Position numbers and translations under genes: made by a program. Shown here in pieces: positions 12,056 through 24,027 of a DNA stretch of 64,000 bases. How positions within the stretch are numbered: the stretch's first letter is position 1; each line of letters opens with the position of its first letter. The notes beneath the pieces were generated by a model that saw only the letters and a list, made by a program, of their open reading frames with translations, made no database searches and had not been told where the DNA came from. Source of the stretch: Anseranas semipalmata (lineage: Eukaryota > Chordata > Aves > Anseriformes > Anseranatidae). The stretch spans positions 1,548 through 65,547 of the forward strand of contig VXAA01001306.1 of assembly GCA_013399115.1 (NCBI GenBank). The letters run 5' to 3'.

Positions 12056-12440
12056 ACCTCCTTCCCAGGCAGCCCGCGGAGGAGAAGGGGGTGCAGAGCC
12101 CCAGCAGCGGCACGGCGCCCCGACACTGCGCTGAGCTGCCTCCGTGCCTCAGGGCCTGCGCCGGGGGAGCACCACTGGTCAGTTTCTGACGGGGCATCGG
12201 CTTCCTCTTCTCGGCCTCTCGGGAGCCTCTCGGAGGGCGGGGCTGCTGGGTTCTGGCCGGTTCCAGAAGGTTCTGGCTGGTGCTGCCCACAGGGCGGGGC
12301 TCAGCCACTCTGAGGCCGGCGGCACCCCAGGGGAAGGGCGTTAGGGCTGATTTCGGCGCTCAGCTCTGCCCGCCGACCGCCATGCGGATCCTGTCAGACG
12401 CACGCGCCCTGCTGCTGGGACTCTCAGCGGGTATTAAGAG
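12056..12440 (+). promoter_or_regulatory. CpG-island promoter candidate with GC boxes and HSE-like motif
   Basis: This is one of the clearest CpG islands in the window: roughly 370 bp, GC-rich, with about three dozen CpGs. Two identical GC boxes (GGGCGGGGC) lie at 12235-12243 and 12292-12300, which are Sp1/KLF-type sites. Between them, at 12261-12273, is TTCCAGAAGGTTC, a perfect three-unit heat-shock element (TTCnnGAAnnTTC), with a further in-phase TTC at 12251. About 80 bp after the second GC box there is an ATG at 12382 in good initiation context (GCCATG, G at -3). It opens a 23-codon frame ending at TAG 12451-12453, with a weak donor-like GGTATT inside it. The protein is not recognised. 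The layout suggests a plus-strand promoter, possibly stress-responsive. Transcription is inferred, not shown. Confidence 0.5.
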
Positions 12441-12949
12441 CACGGCTCTGTAGGAAAGCGTGCGAGGAGCCCGTATTTTTAGATAATGCAATTACCCGCA
12501 TGAAACTGATGGTGCATATTTTACATGAATACAAAAGAAAACCGTATTTGAGGAATCTAAAATGTAATGTGCTAGGAACATAGCTAAAGCGAAAGAAAAC
12601 TTTTTCACGCAAAAGCCTACTCATAACCAGTCTATAATTACACTTGCTGCTTTTTGGTGGAAGGCATGGACTTTATTAAACACAAGAGCTGTTTTTCTGA
12701 GAGAAAGCCTATTGGAAGGTGAATTAAAACAAGCATGATCACATCCTGACATGCATAAAATGCTGATTGCTTCACTTTTCCTACATGTCAAGTGCTTACT
12801 CTTGCAAGGTATTTGGAGCTGTCAGCTCCAGCTGAACACAGTGAGACAGAGGTGCTCAGCACATCGGAAAACCCTTGGCAGCAGGAACGGGCCCCAAATA
12901 CACATTATGTATGCCAATAAACTGCACCACGGGAACAACAGCAACTGCA

Positions 12950-13115
12950 GAGGAACCGTTCCTGGAACATCGTGCCATCCTTTGGAGAAGGCCGCTGGCG
13001 GGGCCGGGGCCCTGTGGAAGGGCTACAGCGGCGACACGCAGACCCAGCGCCCGCCGTGAGAGCACAGCAAGCGTGCCTTTGGCTCACCGCGTGCAACACG
13101 CAGCACGGAAACAGC
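12950..13115. promoter_or_regulatory. Second small CpG-dense block
   Basis: A short GC-rich stretch with about 15-20 CpGs lies some 0.5 kb after the previous island, separated from it by AT-rich sequence. Frames are open on both strands (the usual consequence of high GC), and none is recognised. It may be part of the same regulatory domain. Confidence 0.35.
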
Positions 13116-16100
13116 TCCATTTAAAGGGTCAGAAATAAGAAGGACAGAATGGTTACACCTATGGACTCTGCTAAACATTTAGACATAGCCTTTAGGTATA
13201 TATATTTGGTGCATTAACCATCTGCTTCAGCTGGGGCAGAACACAGACAGCACATAAGCAATGGGTAGTTATTCCACATTTTGGTTTAACCCTGCTCCTC
13301 TCAGCAAGGCCCCCAAAACACTGTGTTGCATGCTGTACATTAACCAAGCCCAGCTTTGAAGGCAGAACCTTTTTTTTTTTTTTTTTTTTTTTATGGCAAG
13401 ATGGTATCAGAACACTTCAAAACATCATGGATACACCTATAGTTGTCAAGGCTGATTTTATCTTACACGTTAAAAACAAACAAACCAAAAGATGTGCTTC
13501 CCTCTGCTTATTCTTGCAAATGACTGAATCACTTTGGCTGAAAATTACAAAAAAAAAAAAAAAAGCCATAAGCAGGCATTTACCTTAGAAAATAACCCCA
13601 ACTGGAAAAATCAAGCTAACTGGTTCCAGTTCGACAAAATGATATGCAACTGGTAAGAAAAGAATCCTACAGTGAGACACGTCAACCAACTTTTATGTCC
13701 CCAAGACTGTTAAAGAGTGAGTTTAGTGCTAACTAACTGTGTACGTGGGGAGAAAATTTCTCAAAGCAGACATCTTCATTATCTGGGAGAGAAAGGCATA
13801 ACAAAAACCTTTGAATAGGAGTAATTCAGATGAGATGAGATCCTTCTTTTTTTTTAACCACCAGGGAAGGAGCTCTGCAAGCAGCCCATTCAGGGATGTG
13901 TTAAAATTTCCATTTCTTGAACACTTAAAATCCATAGCAGACATACATCTAAAAATACGTCAGTTCTAACAGATGCTGGGAGATCAATGCCAGGATCTTC
14001 CAGCAAAATGGCCAGAGCTTTGTAGGATGTTGGGCTACAGAATCCCTTCTGCCCCCAAATGTTACTCTTTCCACATTTAACACACTGAGTAACAACCACT
14101 GACTTTGGAAGTAGGGACTGGATGAGATTTTTTCTGAAATGTATGGCTAGACTACTGCTTTTTGCCTCCTCAGAAGGCTGCTAACCTTTTCCCGTTTAAT
14201 ATATACCCCAAACCTCTCCCGCACTTTTACAAGGAGTGATGCTGTAACCGCAGCTGACCCATGCAGGAAATGGTGCAGCAGCTCATTGCATGCCAAGGTT
14301 TCAGCACAGCTGTATTGAGTATGAGCTTAGTGGGTATGAGCATAGCTTAAACTATGTACTCCAAACTCACTCCCGTGTCTCTGGAATCACAGGTAGACAC
14401 AAGCAGTTATTCTGCAAAACCTCATGGCTTCCCACAGCTTCTGTTCTAGCATTAACCAGTGCAGCTGACTGAAAAATTGTAATTTGTAATTGATTACCTT
14501 CATTTCTGCCTCTTCCTGCTTCCCTTTGCTGCAGTTTAGTACCATCTCTGATCTTATCCCTTTGCTTAGCAATATTCACAGATTCTTCACCTTTTGCTGT
14601 AATTTAGAACCATACCTGATGTCTCGGAACTTGTGCAGTTTTCAACTGCATGCCTAATACAGCTTTAATTCTTTGTTGGTCTTCAGTGCTCCTGAGCTCC
14701 AAGACCTTCGTGTTTTTTCTACCACTCCTTCTCAATTTATTCCACCTCTGATCCCTGTGCGCCGGTTGCCAGTTTCCCCCCTTGCTCCTTATCGTGAAGC
14801 TGACAAGGAGCACAGCAAAACTGACACAGCGAAGCACAGCGATCCTGCGGGAACGGCTGCAAATTGACAAGTGACAGCAGAACAAGCAGCACTGACCAGG
14901 TTTTAACCCCGAGATCTGATTTCACATTTAATGTTCCTTGAGGTGGTGTCAGAATAAACAGGTATTTCAGTTTTACTCCTTTTTGTGATGCCTGTTATAA
15001 AAACATGATTAGTTTAGAGCCATTGCCCAGAGGAATCTCAGTTTTGCTGGGATCATTTGACAGACCCTAGGCTTGCTCTCATTCCCTACAGCCAGAGCAA
15101 CAGCTATGTGAGGGATGGGACTTTGAGGAGGGCTGGTGGGCCTGAGAAACTCTGACTTGATGTGATGGTAATGAGGGACCAGGCAGAGACAGCAGAAGAT
15201 GAGTTTTACTGGCCTGCTGGAGGCTCATTAGTGTGCCGGGAACAGCTGGAGGCTTTGGCCCCGAGGCCCCAGTGCCTCCCCTATCGGTACACTGGGCTGT
15301 CCGAGTGACAGGGCTGGGGGGTCTTTGGTGCAGCTCCCTCAGTGCAGAGCAATCAGACTAGAGGGACACCTTGGGACCCAGGCTCCTTGTGGTCCACCTG
15401 CCTGGGGACACACAGACAAACTCAGAGAGGACCTGGTTTTGTCACTGCATACAAATAGCAGCCACCCACTGTAAGCACTATCTTTGTTCTTCCCTGCCCC
15501 CAGCCAAATGTGTACACTTCCACAGCAGTCCAACCTTAAATCTCAATTCACTCCTAAATCCCAAGGGACAGGGAGCTCTTTGAGGACTCCAGGAGATGGG
15601 TCATGAAATTAGCATTTTTGTCTCATTAGCTTTTGAAAGCAGCAGCTACTGCACAAGGGACTTGGCCTAGTGATGTACCTACATATGCACAGCATGCTCC
15701 TTCTAAACCCATTAGAGCACCATGCCTGCCTAGAGTACATTTTTCTGGCCAGAACCCATGATATTAATTTCCGCTATGTCCTAAATCTAAAAACTGTTTT
15801 TACACCTACTGTTGTAGGAGATGCTGCATGAATAAAGGGATCTGTCATTCTCGCTCCTTTTGCAGATGTAGACACTCAGTTCCAGCCAGGCCAGTTATTC
15901 TAGGTTCCCCAGAGAGCTGCAGGATCCGCAGGCGAGTTTGGGGATGACATGGGGACCAAGGGGACAGCCACAGCCCAAAAGCACTAGCAGGGGTAAGGAT
16001 GGAAAAGCAGCAAGAGAAAAGGATCACAGAAGGCAACAGCAACAGTTTTGGGGTGCAGGAGATGATGGAGGTGCTACCTGGAAGGAAAAGGTTGCAGTAA

Positions 16101-16644
16101 TGACCATTACCTATGAGAAGTTTGACTGTTAGCACACTGAGTTGTACACATACACTTATATGTGTGCATTCAGTAGTCTCAATCACGTGTGCACTCACTT
16201 TCATAAATATCATACTTGGACGTGGAGTCTAATGCAAATAGATAATCCTGCCAGCTATGCTTGCATTAGGGCTAAAAGCTTAAGCACAAGTTCCCAAAAC
16301 GAATGTCTGGTTTCTAAAAATCTTCCATGTGGCTGTTATCTTGGCAATAACCACTACAGAGAAAAGAGATTTTGTGTCAGCTTATACAGCTATCGGTGCC
16401 TTTGCTAGCTTGGCCTCAATTGCTGTGGTGGGGTGATGGACTCTAAATGAATGGCAGCATGCTGCAATTGGACTCACCAAGTACGCGTAGGTATTGTGGA
16501 TACATTCATTGCAGTCGTCGTGGTGTACTGAATTTCCTTAACTGTGCAGTCCAGCATCATCTTCCACAGAGGGCACTCCCTCCAGATTCTCCGTGTGTAC
16601 CTGCAGTGTCAAAATGAGAGCTGATAGCTAGCATCCCTAGTGCA
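13116..16644. other. Gene-free interval
   Basis: Apart from the poly(T) tract and an A-run near 13550, nothing is recognised. Several 60-120 codon frames overlap on opposite strands (for example 14604-14885 and 15845-16213) without family resemblance. Confidence 0.45.
13370..13392. repeat. Poly(T) tract, 23 bases
   Basis: Uninterrupted run of T. If it were the tail of a retroposed copy it would be on the minus strand, but no AATAAA lies in front of it in that orientation and no parent transcript is recognised to its right. Confidence 0.9.
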
Positions 16645-16714
16645 GGCCTTGCCTTTGACAGAAGGTTGGAGCAGATGAGGTCTTTCCAACCTAGTCTTTT
16701 CTATCATTGTGTAA
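16645..16714 (+). mobile_element. CR1 LINE 3'-end fragment (second copy)
   Basis: Contains CAGAAGGTTGGAGCAGATGA, then GGTCTTTCCAACCTAG and a TCTATCATTGTGTAAG tail, matching the CR1 3' terminus (..AGGTTGGACTAGATGA..GGTCC.TTCCAACC..ATTCTRTGATTCTGTG). About 70 bp are left and no coding region. It is older or more diverged than the copy near 1.4 kb, with a small internal deletion between the GATGA and GGTC parts. Confidence 0.8.
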
Positions 16715-17679
16715 GAAAGAGGAGGATAAAGATTATAAGTTACTTCTGAGAAATTGCGTAGAAAAAATGTGCAGAATACACACCTCCGGATAAATCTGGT
16801 GAAAAAAAGAACAAACTACCTTGTTCTGCTAATGTTGAAGTTTCTAAACAGTTACAAAATTTGATTAACACATCTAATAGGCCAGAGGGTGCCTAACAGC
16901 TGTCAGTGATTATTTAGCCTCTGGCTGGCTTGCTGATCCTGAAAAGATTAAAGAAGCTGCAAATCTACTTCACAGTAGAGTCAAGGAACTAAATAAGATT
17001 ATTAGCCTTTGTGAGAATGAACGCTTCACCAATAAAGATGACATGGGAGATCTCAACTTTTATCTCTCGAACAAAACAAAGTCACTATTCTTTATAAACT
17101 TAATATTTCACAAATGCCAAGATTTGGGGATCTAGTTAACATCACAGAAACTGTATTCCTCAGTGATAGTCGCATATACTGTCTGTGATACAGGGTGTGA
17201 GAACTGGGCATGATCGCACGTGTTGCCAGCAGATGCAGAAACACCACTCACAGGAGCTGCCTATGCTTAACAATTTCTTAAATTATGCTACAGAGAGCAG
17301 AAGCTATTCTCAGGAACCTGTTTGTATTGTTTTGCATAGTGGATATTGGTTATTAATCTGATGGCATGTTTGGGGCTGTCTTTGTATCAATTTTACCACT
17401 TCTCTGTTAGCAGTACGGTTGCCATTAGCACAAGTTTACTTCTAAAGGTTGGTATATATACTGAGTCCCTATCCTCCGAGAAAGATTTATGGCAAGATTT
17501 TGGGTAAGACAGTGAGAAATACTGTATTCCCCTTACAGCCAAGAGAAGGCAGAGCAGAGAGATGGAAATGGATGGAAAACAGTCAGTAGGGAATCTAAAT
17601 GATTAACAGCTCTGCCAGGCAGTACCATGCAAAAGGTTAAGCCTGGTTTTCAGGGAGAGACCACACATTTAAAGCAACC

Positions 17680-17874
17680 TCCCCGCTATATAAAGCTTAT
17701 TAGAGAGATCTGCAAAGTCAGTGCATTACCTTCTGATTACATCTAGAAGACTGCAAACATCCCAGAGACAGGGGTTTTCCTTGACCAAGTATTTGCACAG
17801 CACATAGGACCAGCAGAACTATCTTCGTCGGGAACTCAAGACTATAATGAAATACAAACAATGGTTACCAGGAG
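17680..17874 (+). promoter_or_regulatory. TATA/initiator core-promoter candidate with possible short first exon
   Basis: TATATAAAG at 17687-17695 follows a C-rich CCTCCCCGC, and an initiator-like GTCAGTG with its A at about 17720 lies 33 bp downstream of the TATA start, the canonical spacing. A transcript starting there would contain an ATG at 17847 and reach a donor-like GGAG|GTAACT at 17874/17875, giving only about nine codons before the junction. No peptide family is recognised. TATATAAA matches are frequent in AT-rich DNA; the C-rich upstream flank and the well-spaced initiator raise this one above background. Confidence 0.3.
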
Positions 17875-18042
17875 GTAACTGCTTGGTGCCACTGTTACCT
17901 TAGGCAAGCATAATGTTTGATGTTAACAGAGGAGAAAAGTGAATTGGAAACAGCTGAATTAACCCGCTGTTAGAGGTCTGTATCCCACATCCCACCTTGC
18001 TTAAAGGAAGTTGCGAGTCAAACAAATTTCTTTCCTAAATTT

Positions 18043-18050
18043 TGACGTCA
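18043..18050. promoter_or_regulatory. Palindromic cAMP-response element
   Basis: TGACGTCA is the full consensus CREB/ATF site. It lies about 320 bp downstream of the TATA/initiator candidate near 17.7 kb, in sequence otherwise poor in CpG. A full CRE retaining its CpG in CpG-poor DNA may indicate selection. Binding is inferred. Confidence 0.4.
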
Positions 18051-21000
18051 GCGTACAATAGCATTAAATATTAACTGATTCCCCAGGGGGCTTGAGATTT
18101 TTTCTTTCTAAATAGGCAAAAAAAAAAAAAAGAAGTTAAAAACTGTAGTCAAAATTTTAAAACTCAGCAAGTAACTTCAAGTTACAGTGAATAACTGGAA
18201 CACAAGAGCTGATGGAAAGTTGTCTTCCCTAGCTTCTTTTCTTCCTTTTTCTCATCGTTTCATGCTTAGTAATATAATGAATGGCGGGTGACTGTTCGTA
18301 TTCAGGTGGGTACAGTAGGTAGCACCTTAGGAACTGTAATTTAGCATCAATTAACATTCACTTTAGATAAAGTTAATGGCCAAGGCACTTGTCCATTAAG
18401 CAAGTGAAACTGGAAATTAGAGTCTGATTGTCAACGTAGATGTCTAAAGAGTATCTGACAGTTTTTATGGTTTTTTTCCTTAATTCAGATTAAAACTTAC
18501 GTCAGCATGCAGACACAGTACAAGAATTTTCTTTTCCTCTTTTACATAGAGCAAAGTGAAATACACTGATTTTATTTTAAGTTTAAATTTCATAAGGAAA
18601 TAAGTGCTAGCTGGGCTTAGCAAAACCATGCCATATTTGTGGAATACTAATTAAGAAAACCCAATTCAAAACAATTCTCCCCTCTGTTTAAATAGAATGT
18701 TTGTGGATATCGAACTCTGTCATTGGCTATTATTCAGATTGAAATAGGTCAGGTCCCTGAACACCTGTAAATTAGCCTGGAAATTCCCTCAATTAATGAG
18801 ACCTTGTCTACCTGAATTTATCCTGCCTTCCCCTAACACTTGGACAATTGTAGCTGTAGCATGTAAAATTAATCTTATTACATTACTTTCTTTGGAAGGG
18901 CATTTTCACTGTGCTTTGATCCTCAGGAGAAAGATGGGTACTTTCTCATTCTCCTCCACATTTTGCTCAGCAGATGTCCAATCCTGCAGTCTGAACCAGC
19001 AGCCGGACATGAGTCAAGGGAGCTCCAAACAGTCCCTGGGCCCTAAGAGCTGGGATGCACAGCTAAGACATGAATTTACAGCTCCCCACAATGCATCTGC
19101 TTAAAGCAAGATGCTTACACCACTTTAGAGAGACGTGTATCTTATTTTCTTACCGCCTCTATCGACACAGCATGTTTCACATGTAATTTACTTTGAATTA
19201 TTCTTTTTCAAAAAGTACTTCAGTTAGTCGTAAACATCAATTGTTCTGTCCCCTTCTTCTCCTTCTAACTGCCTGTGCATAAGGTGTGTTCTGGAGCACC
19301 ACATCGTGCTGCAGGGTGCCACCTCCTGTAGGATTTACAGGCAATTCCAACCAAGCAGATGGTTACCTTTTCTGGAATTTGCTGCAGGCTTTTCATAAGG
19401 TTTAATTTTTCCTGCTCTGGGCCTAAGGAGTTGTGCCAGTCCTGTCCCTGGGAAGGGTGTAACGGGGGGATGGAGAAGAGCAGGGAGGGAAATGGAAGCC
19501 CTGGAGACCTGGGTGCTGCAGGGGGGGCGTGGGTCTCTCCCCCTGCACATGGCTCCCTCTCCCCATGCCTCGAGTTGCTGAGCTTCTATCAGCACAGCTC
19601 TAACCCTGAGGCACAGCTGAGCATTCGTTCTTCTTTGGGACTGTTCTAGACTTGATCTCACCCCAGTCCATTAGTGCTGCAAAACCTTTATCACTCAAAC
19701 TTACAGCGCAAGCCTATTCAGAATGAAAAAAATAATCTCTGCTGTTGTTGCTATGCTCTCATTTAAAATACATTAGTGGCAATCACTAAACAGCTTTCTA
19801 AGAGCAAAAGTAGGTGATGCCTCTCTATCTGTGAGCATGGAGAAAGCACCACAAAGGTCTTTGGTACCTGTTTGCCCTAAATGCACTCCCATCAGAACCT
19901 AATTAATGAAAAGAAATAAGCAAGACAATTTTCTAGTGTTTAAGGTTTTCTCTCACAGAGTACAGGCATATTATTAATGCAAATAGTACGTTGATATTGC
20001 ATTCACTAACAACAATGCTATTCGTAACTCATTCTTAAACCATCAGAGATATGCACTGCAGAAACTGAGAATGATTCAAGTGAAGCTGTTGATGAAATAA
20101 AATGTTGTCAGCTTCCCCTAGTAACATAAGCAACACAGTAATTAAAAACAAACAAAAAAGATGCAATGCAAGTAGCTGAAGTTTAGAGGTAGATTAAGTT
20201 AGGCACACGCATAACACCATCTCCTCTGGTATTGTTTTTGTTTGGGTGGTCTTCAACTCCATGGAAGAGAATGCTCATTTACATTTACTGCCAATGTTCA
20301 AATCCCACAGCCAGGACAGAATAGTCGTATTTTTCATGAAAATGTACTGGGTTAGCTTGACAGGAAAGGACTTTGTTGAAATACTGGGCTAGGATCAGAA
20401 AAACCCATCTTACCCTCAGCCTGAATGGAGCGCGCTTCCCACCAGGAGCTGACTGCATTTATATTTATCCCACATTTATATGGAGGCTGCGCTGGCCCCA
20501 GCCTGGCTCTGCTGCACGCTTCATGGGGGGCTTTGGACAAGGTTTTCTGCTTGCCACTCCATCTCCCGTCACAAACACCGTGGTGCCCCCCTTCTCCTGA
20601 CCTTATCCCTTCCGTTCCCAAGTTCTCACACAGCATGTACTGTGTCTGTCTTTGCGCTTGCTGACTCCTTCTTCCAACACACTCTTGAAATGGAATTTGA
20701 ACCCTGAGGCCCTAATTCAATCATGTTCTGCCAAATTCTGGTGTTGAAGATAACTGCTGTTGAAAATTATCAAACTGCTCAGTTTTCAAGGCAGACTCAG
20801 TTCTCCCCACAACAAAGAAACTTGTCCTTCCCCTTCTCTTCTAAATATTTGAAATGTTTTGTTTTATCTAAGTAAGCCCAGATTAAAAATGAGTTTTATA
20901 TAAATGGAAATGGTTATATACTTATATACAGATATATTGGCCCTGAGCCATGAGCTGAAAACAGACCTGGAATAGCTCAAAACATTCCTGGTGGTCAGGA

Positions 21001-21099
21001 CCCAGCTGAAATGGCCAACATGCACTCATGTGATGTGGAACAAGTTAGTTCAAGTCACCTTCACTAACTGCGAGGCACCCCTGAACCTCTCTAATGGGG

Positions 21100-21230
21100 T
21101 AGTCAGATATGCAATGAAGTTAAAAGAGCACGTCTAATTTGCGTACATAATTATTTCAACCATATATGCAAATTAAGCCCCCAGGGCCAGCCCTTAAAGA
21201 GACAGAGGCAAAAAGACGCTGGTGTAGAAT
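21100..21230. promoter_or_regulatory. Conserved-element-like segment with POU octamer
   Basis: ATGCAAAT at 21166-21173 is the consensus octamer for POU/Oct factors and runs directly into a TTAAG homeodomain-like half site. The flanks (TCTAATTTGCGTACATAATT at 21133-21152) are AT-rich, non-repetitive and motif-dense, as in vertebrate conserved non-coding elements. Conservation itself cannot be judged from one sequence. Confidence 0.3.
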
Positions 21231-21379
21231 GTGGCAGTAATAGGCAGTTTCAAACTCCTGCGAGCACAGAGCTCAGCCTTGTGGCCAAGCAGAGCCCCTT
21301 CTTCTGAAAACAAGCCAGGTTAAGGCACATTCAGTCTCGGGCAGTTTACAGGGACTCCCTGGGCTCATACAGAACATCC

Positions 21380-21393
21380 CTACCAGGGGGCTG
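21380..21393 (+). promoter_or_regulatory. CTCF-like motif
   Basis: CTACCAGGGGGCTG matches 12 of 14 positions of the CTCF core CCASYAGRKGGCRS, including the AGGGGGC centre. It sits at the edge of a modest GC-rich patch (21350-21530). The call is motif-based only. Confidence 0.3.
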
Positions 21394-23019
21394 TGGAAGG
21401 AGCCCCAGGAGACTGGGCTGCGCTGTGGGGTGGAAGCAGGGTGCTGACGCTGCCTTCACCGCAGGAACGTCCCTTCTCTGCAGCATGACCAGCTGCCGCG
21501 CGGAGAGCTTATCCCAGGCCTTGTTGCTTCCAACAGGAAATCCAAGAGTTTAAGAAATGTGGAGCATTTTGGATGGGAACTATCCCTCCCTTGAGGTTTG
21601 CTCTGCTCCGTTCAGCTGCTGTTCCAATCTATACCCTCTGCTGGGTTTTCTCTCCATGTTCTGAAACTGAATTGGTAAGCAGCAAATTGTAGTTACAGAA
21701 TAAACTATCGTCAAAAATCTCTAAAGGAGGCAGCAAGGAGGTTGCTGTGTGATGTGGTTAGAAAGAAAGTGCTTTATGGCTCCCTGGGGAAGCTGTAACC
21801 CTCGGCTCGTAGGGCTCAGAGACAGACACCTTGTGTGGCCATTGTAAGGGTGCAATTTCATTTTGCACTTAGTGCAACCCAACAGTGGTTTCCACCCCTT
21901 CCACCCAGTTGTAGTTTCTGCCTTGTACTGGGTCTAGCAATCATCAGTTAGGTCTGTTTTACACCCAAAATTTTGCATTTGAATGCAGCATATCCTTAAG
22001 AAACGCAAACACTGATGTCCTTAGCAATGTTTCTCAGTGGTGAACTGTCCCCACTTGCTAAAAACACACTCAATTTCTAATTTAAATTTGTCTACTGTTA
22101 GCTTGCAGCAATAGGTTTTCATTATGTCCTTCTTTGATGGTTTAAAGAAATCTTTACTAAATGGCTTGCCCCTCCATGAAGACACCGTCCATTAAACAGC
22201 TCTCCCCTCTTCTTTTTGATAAGCTAAATACACTGAGTTCTCATATATACACATTTATCTCTAATTGCTGTCTTCACTGGAGAACCAAAAAAACCTTGAA
22301 TCTAAAATTGTAATATTCCTTCCCTGTAGCTTTACAAAAAACTCTTACACAACTTCCAGTTTCTACCTAGGTTTTGTGTGTTTTTTTCCCTCCATTCAAG
22401 TGCTGTCCTTTTCTTTATTTGGAAAAGAACCCTTCTGAACCAGCATTTCTGGTTGGGACTGCCATGTATTTGCTCACGAGCTCTAGCATCTATTCCAGGA
22501 TTCAGGTAGTGTTTTTCTTTCATAGCAAAGTCCAGGCAGGACTATCCTGGACTGAGTGTGATGCTTCTTGTTTTAGAAAAAGTCAGCTGCAACTGTGTGT
22601 TAGCTGTGACATCTCTTCTGTATACGTTACTGCACGATGCTTACTCTCCCACAAACCAAAATTTTAGTTGTGTTGCCAATAGCCATCCTTCCATAAACAT
22701 CTCGTACTGAGTTTTGCTGGTATCCTCCGAGTCTCAGGAGCTCATGTGCAGAGATGAGAGCATAAGAGCAACCCAAGTGTATAATCTGTGGTTGTGTAGG
22801 ACTTAGGACATCTTTTCTGCATGAGATGGAGTACAATGCAGAGATCCCCGAGTTAGTGAATGCTCAAGGGAGAAAGAAAAACACAGTGAAGTTCTGTGGT
22901 GGCTCCTCAGCCTTGGTTTGGATGCAGTTTAACTGTGTTGCCCTTGGGCTGTGTGGGAATGACTAAGCTCATTCTCCCAGCAGAACTCATTACCTCTCCA
23001 GCAGTGCCCAGCCAACACC

Positions 23020-23340
23020 CATGTCCAGGCGTGAGCTTGCTCTCGCCCAGCCAGCAGCACAGGCGCCTCTGCCTTTAGATCCAGCACAGCAAGCTTGGAT
23101 CCCATCTCTCTGCGGGCACAGACAGACCCCCAGCATCACCGTCTGCTGGGTCCCGCGCTTGTCCAGCAGGCAGCGGGTGAAAGCTCCCATCCAGAATCCA
23201 AAGTGGCTGGCGTCCCTTCGGCAATCTCTCAGCGAGCGATGGCTCTGCTGCCCAGCAGCCTCTGCCACGCGGCCCCTCTGCTGCGGTACCTGGCACCAGA
23301 GAGACGGGCAGCTGGTGCTCACTGTGGGCACCCCAAGGGC
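23020..23340. promoter_or_regulatory. CpG-enriched GC-rich patch
   Basis: About 320 bp with markedly higher GC and about 20 CpGs compared with its flanks. Frames are open on both strands over the whole patch (149 codons on plus, 120 on minus), which is expected in stop-poor GC-rich DNA. No domain or signal sequence is recognised. Confidence 0.35.
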
Positions 23341-23968
23341 TGACATTACCAACGTTAAACGAGCTCTGAAAAACTCACTGTGTCCAGAAACTGTTCCGAA
23401 AGGGCAGGATTTCCTACAGCCGAGACTCTTCGCTTCAGACTGCTTTCACTTATTTCACCGTGATGCTTGAAATTCAGTTATTAGGAGCATTCAGCTTATC
23501 AGTTAAATGGATTTTTGAGTAGCTCTTCATCATCTCCCTTCAATATTGTCAGGTTTTGAGAAAAGATGTTTATAAGCCATTATATAGAGATATCTTTTAT
23601 GTGTGCTAAAGAGCTCTTTCTCCAAGATCTTTATACACACTCCTATGTATAATCAGCTTTTACAGCTATATTAAAGTCTTCAGAATAGGCAGTTGGTTTT
23701 TACAGTGGAAATCTGTGGTACATCCTTAACTACACCATTGCTCAATACATTTAATATAATACATACAACATTTTATCATGAAAACTGCAATTACTTTCAA
23801 CAGAACAACAGTTTCCAACCAGAAATGCTGACCTGACCGTTCTTCTCTCAGCATATGCTTAAACCACCACTTACACATTGCAAAACTGAAAGGAATCTCT
23901 TCTCTGACAGGAAAAATTATAAAAATTAATGCTTATACTGTAAATAGCTTCAGATGGCGTATAACGTG

Positions 23969-24027
23969 GGTGTAAATTAGGGTACCATTAGAGCTATACT
24001 CATTTACACCAGGCCACTAACTGGCCC
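23969..24027. repeat. Ancient amniote repeat with perfect 9-bp inverted repeat
   Basis: GGTGTAAAT (23969-23977) and its exact complement ATTTACACC (24002-24010) enclose a 24-bp spacer, and TGGCCC follows at 24021-24026. This matches a very old dispersed amniote repeat of the form GGTGTAAATCAG..GGAGTTACACTGATTTACACC..GATCTGGCCC, seen in turtles, crocodilians and birds. I do not know the family name with certainty. Confidence 0.5.

Larger units (their letters stand above)
16715..21100. other. Mostly gene-free interval
   Basis: Outside the promoter and CRE candidates I see no exon or RNA gene. There is a 14-base A run at 18118-18131 and a modest GC-rich patch near 19440-19580. Opposite-strand frames at 19335-19661 overlap and are not recognised. 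Confidence 0.45.

Noticed and set aside
13370..13392. Poly(T) as the tail of a minus-strand processed pseudogene
   Set aside because: No poly(A) signal precedes it in that orientation and no transcript-like sequence or target duplication is visible.
16562..16580. ACAGAGGGCACT as a CTCF site
   Set aside because: The 3' half matches but the 5' CCASY half does not (about 11 of 14), which is too weak to list.
23021..23470. 149-codon plus-strand frame as a coding exon
   Set aside because: It coincides with a GC-rich patch where frames are open on both strands, and the translation has no recognisable features.
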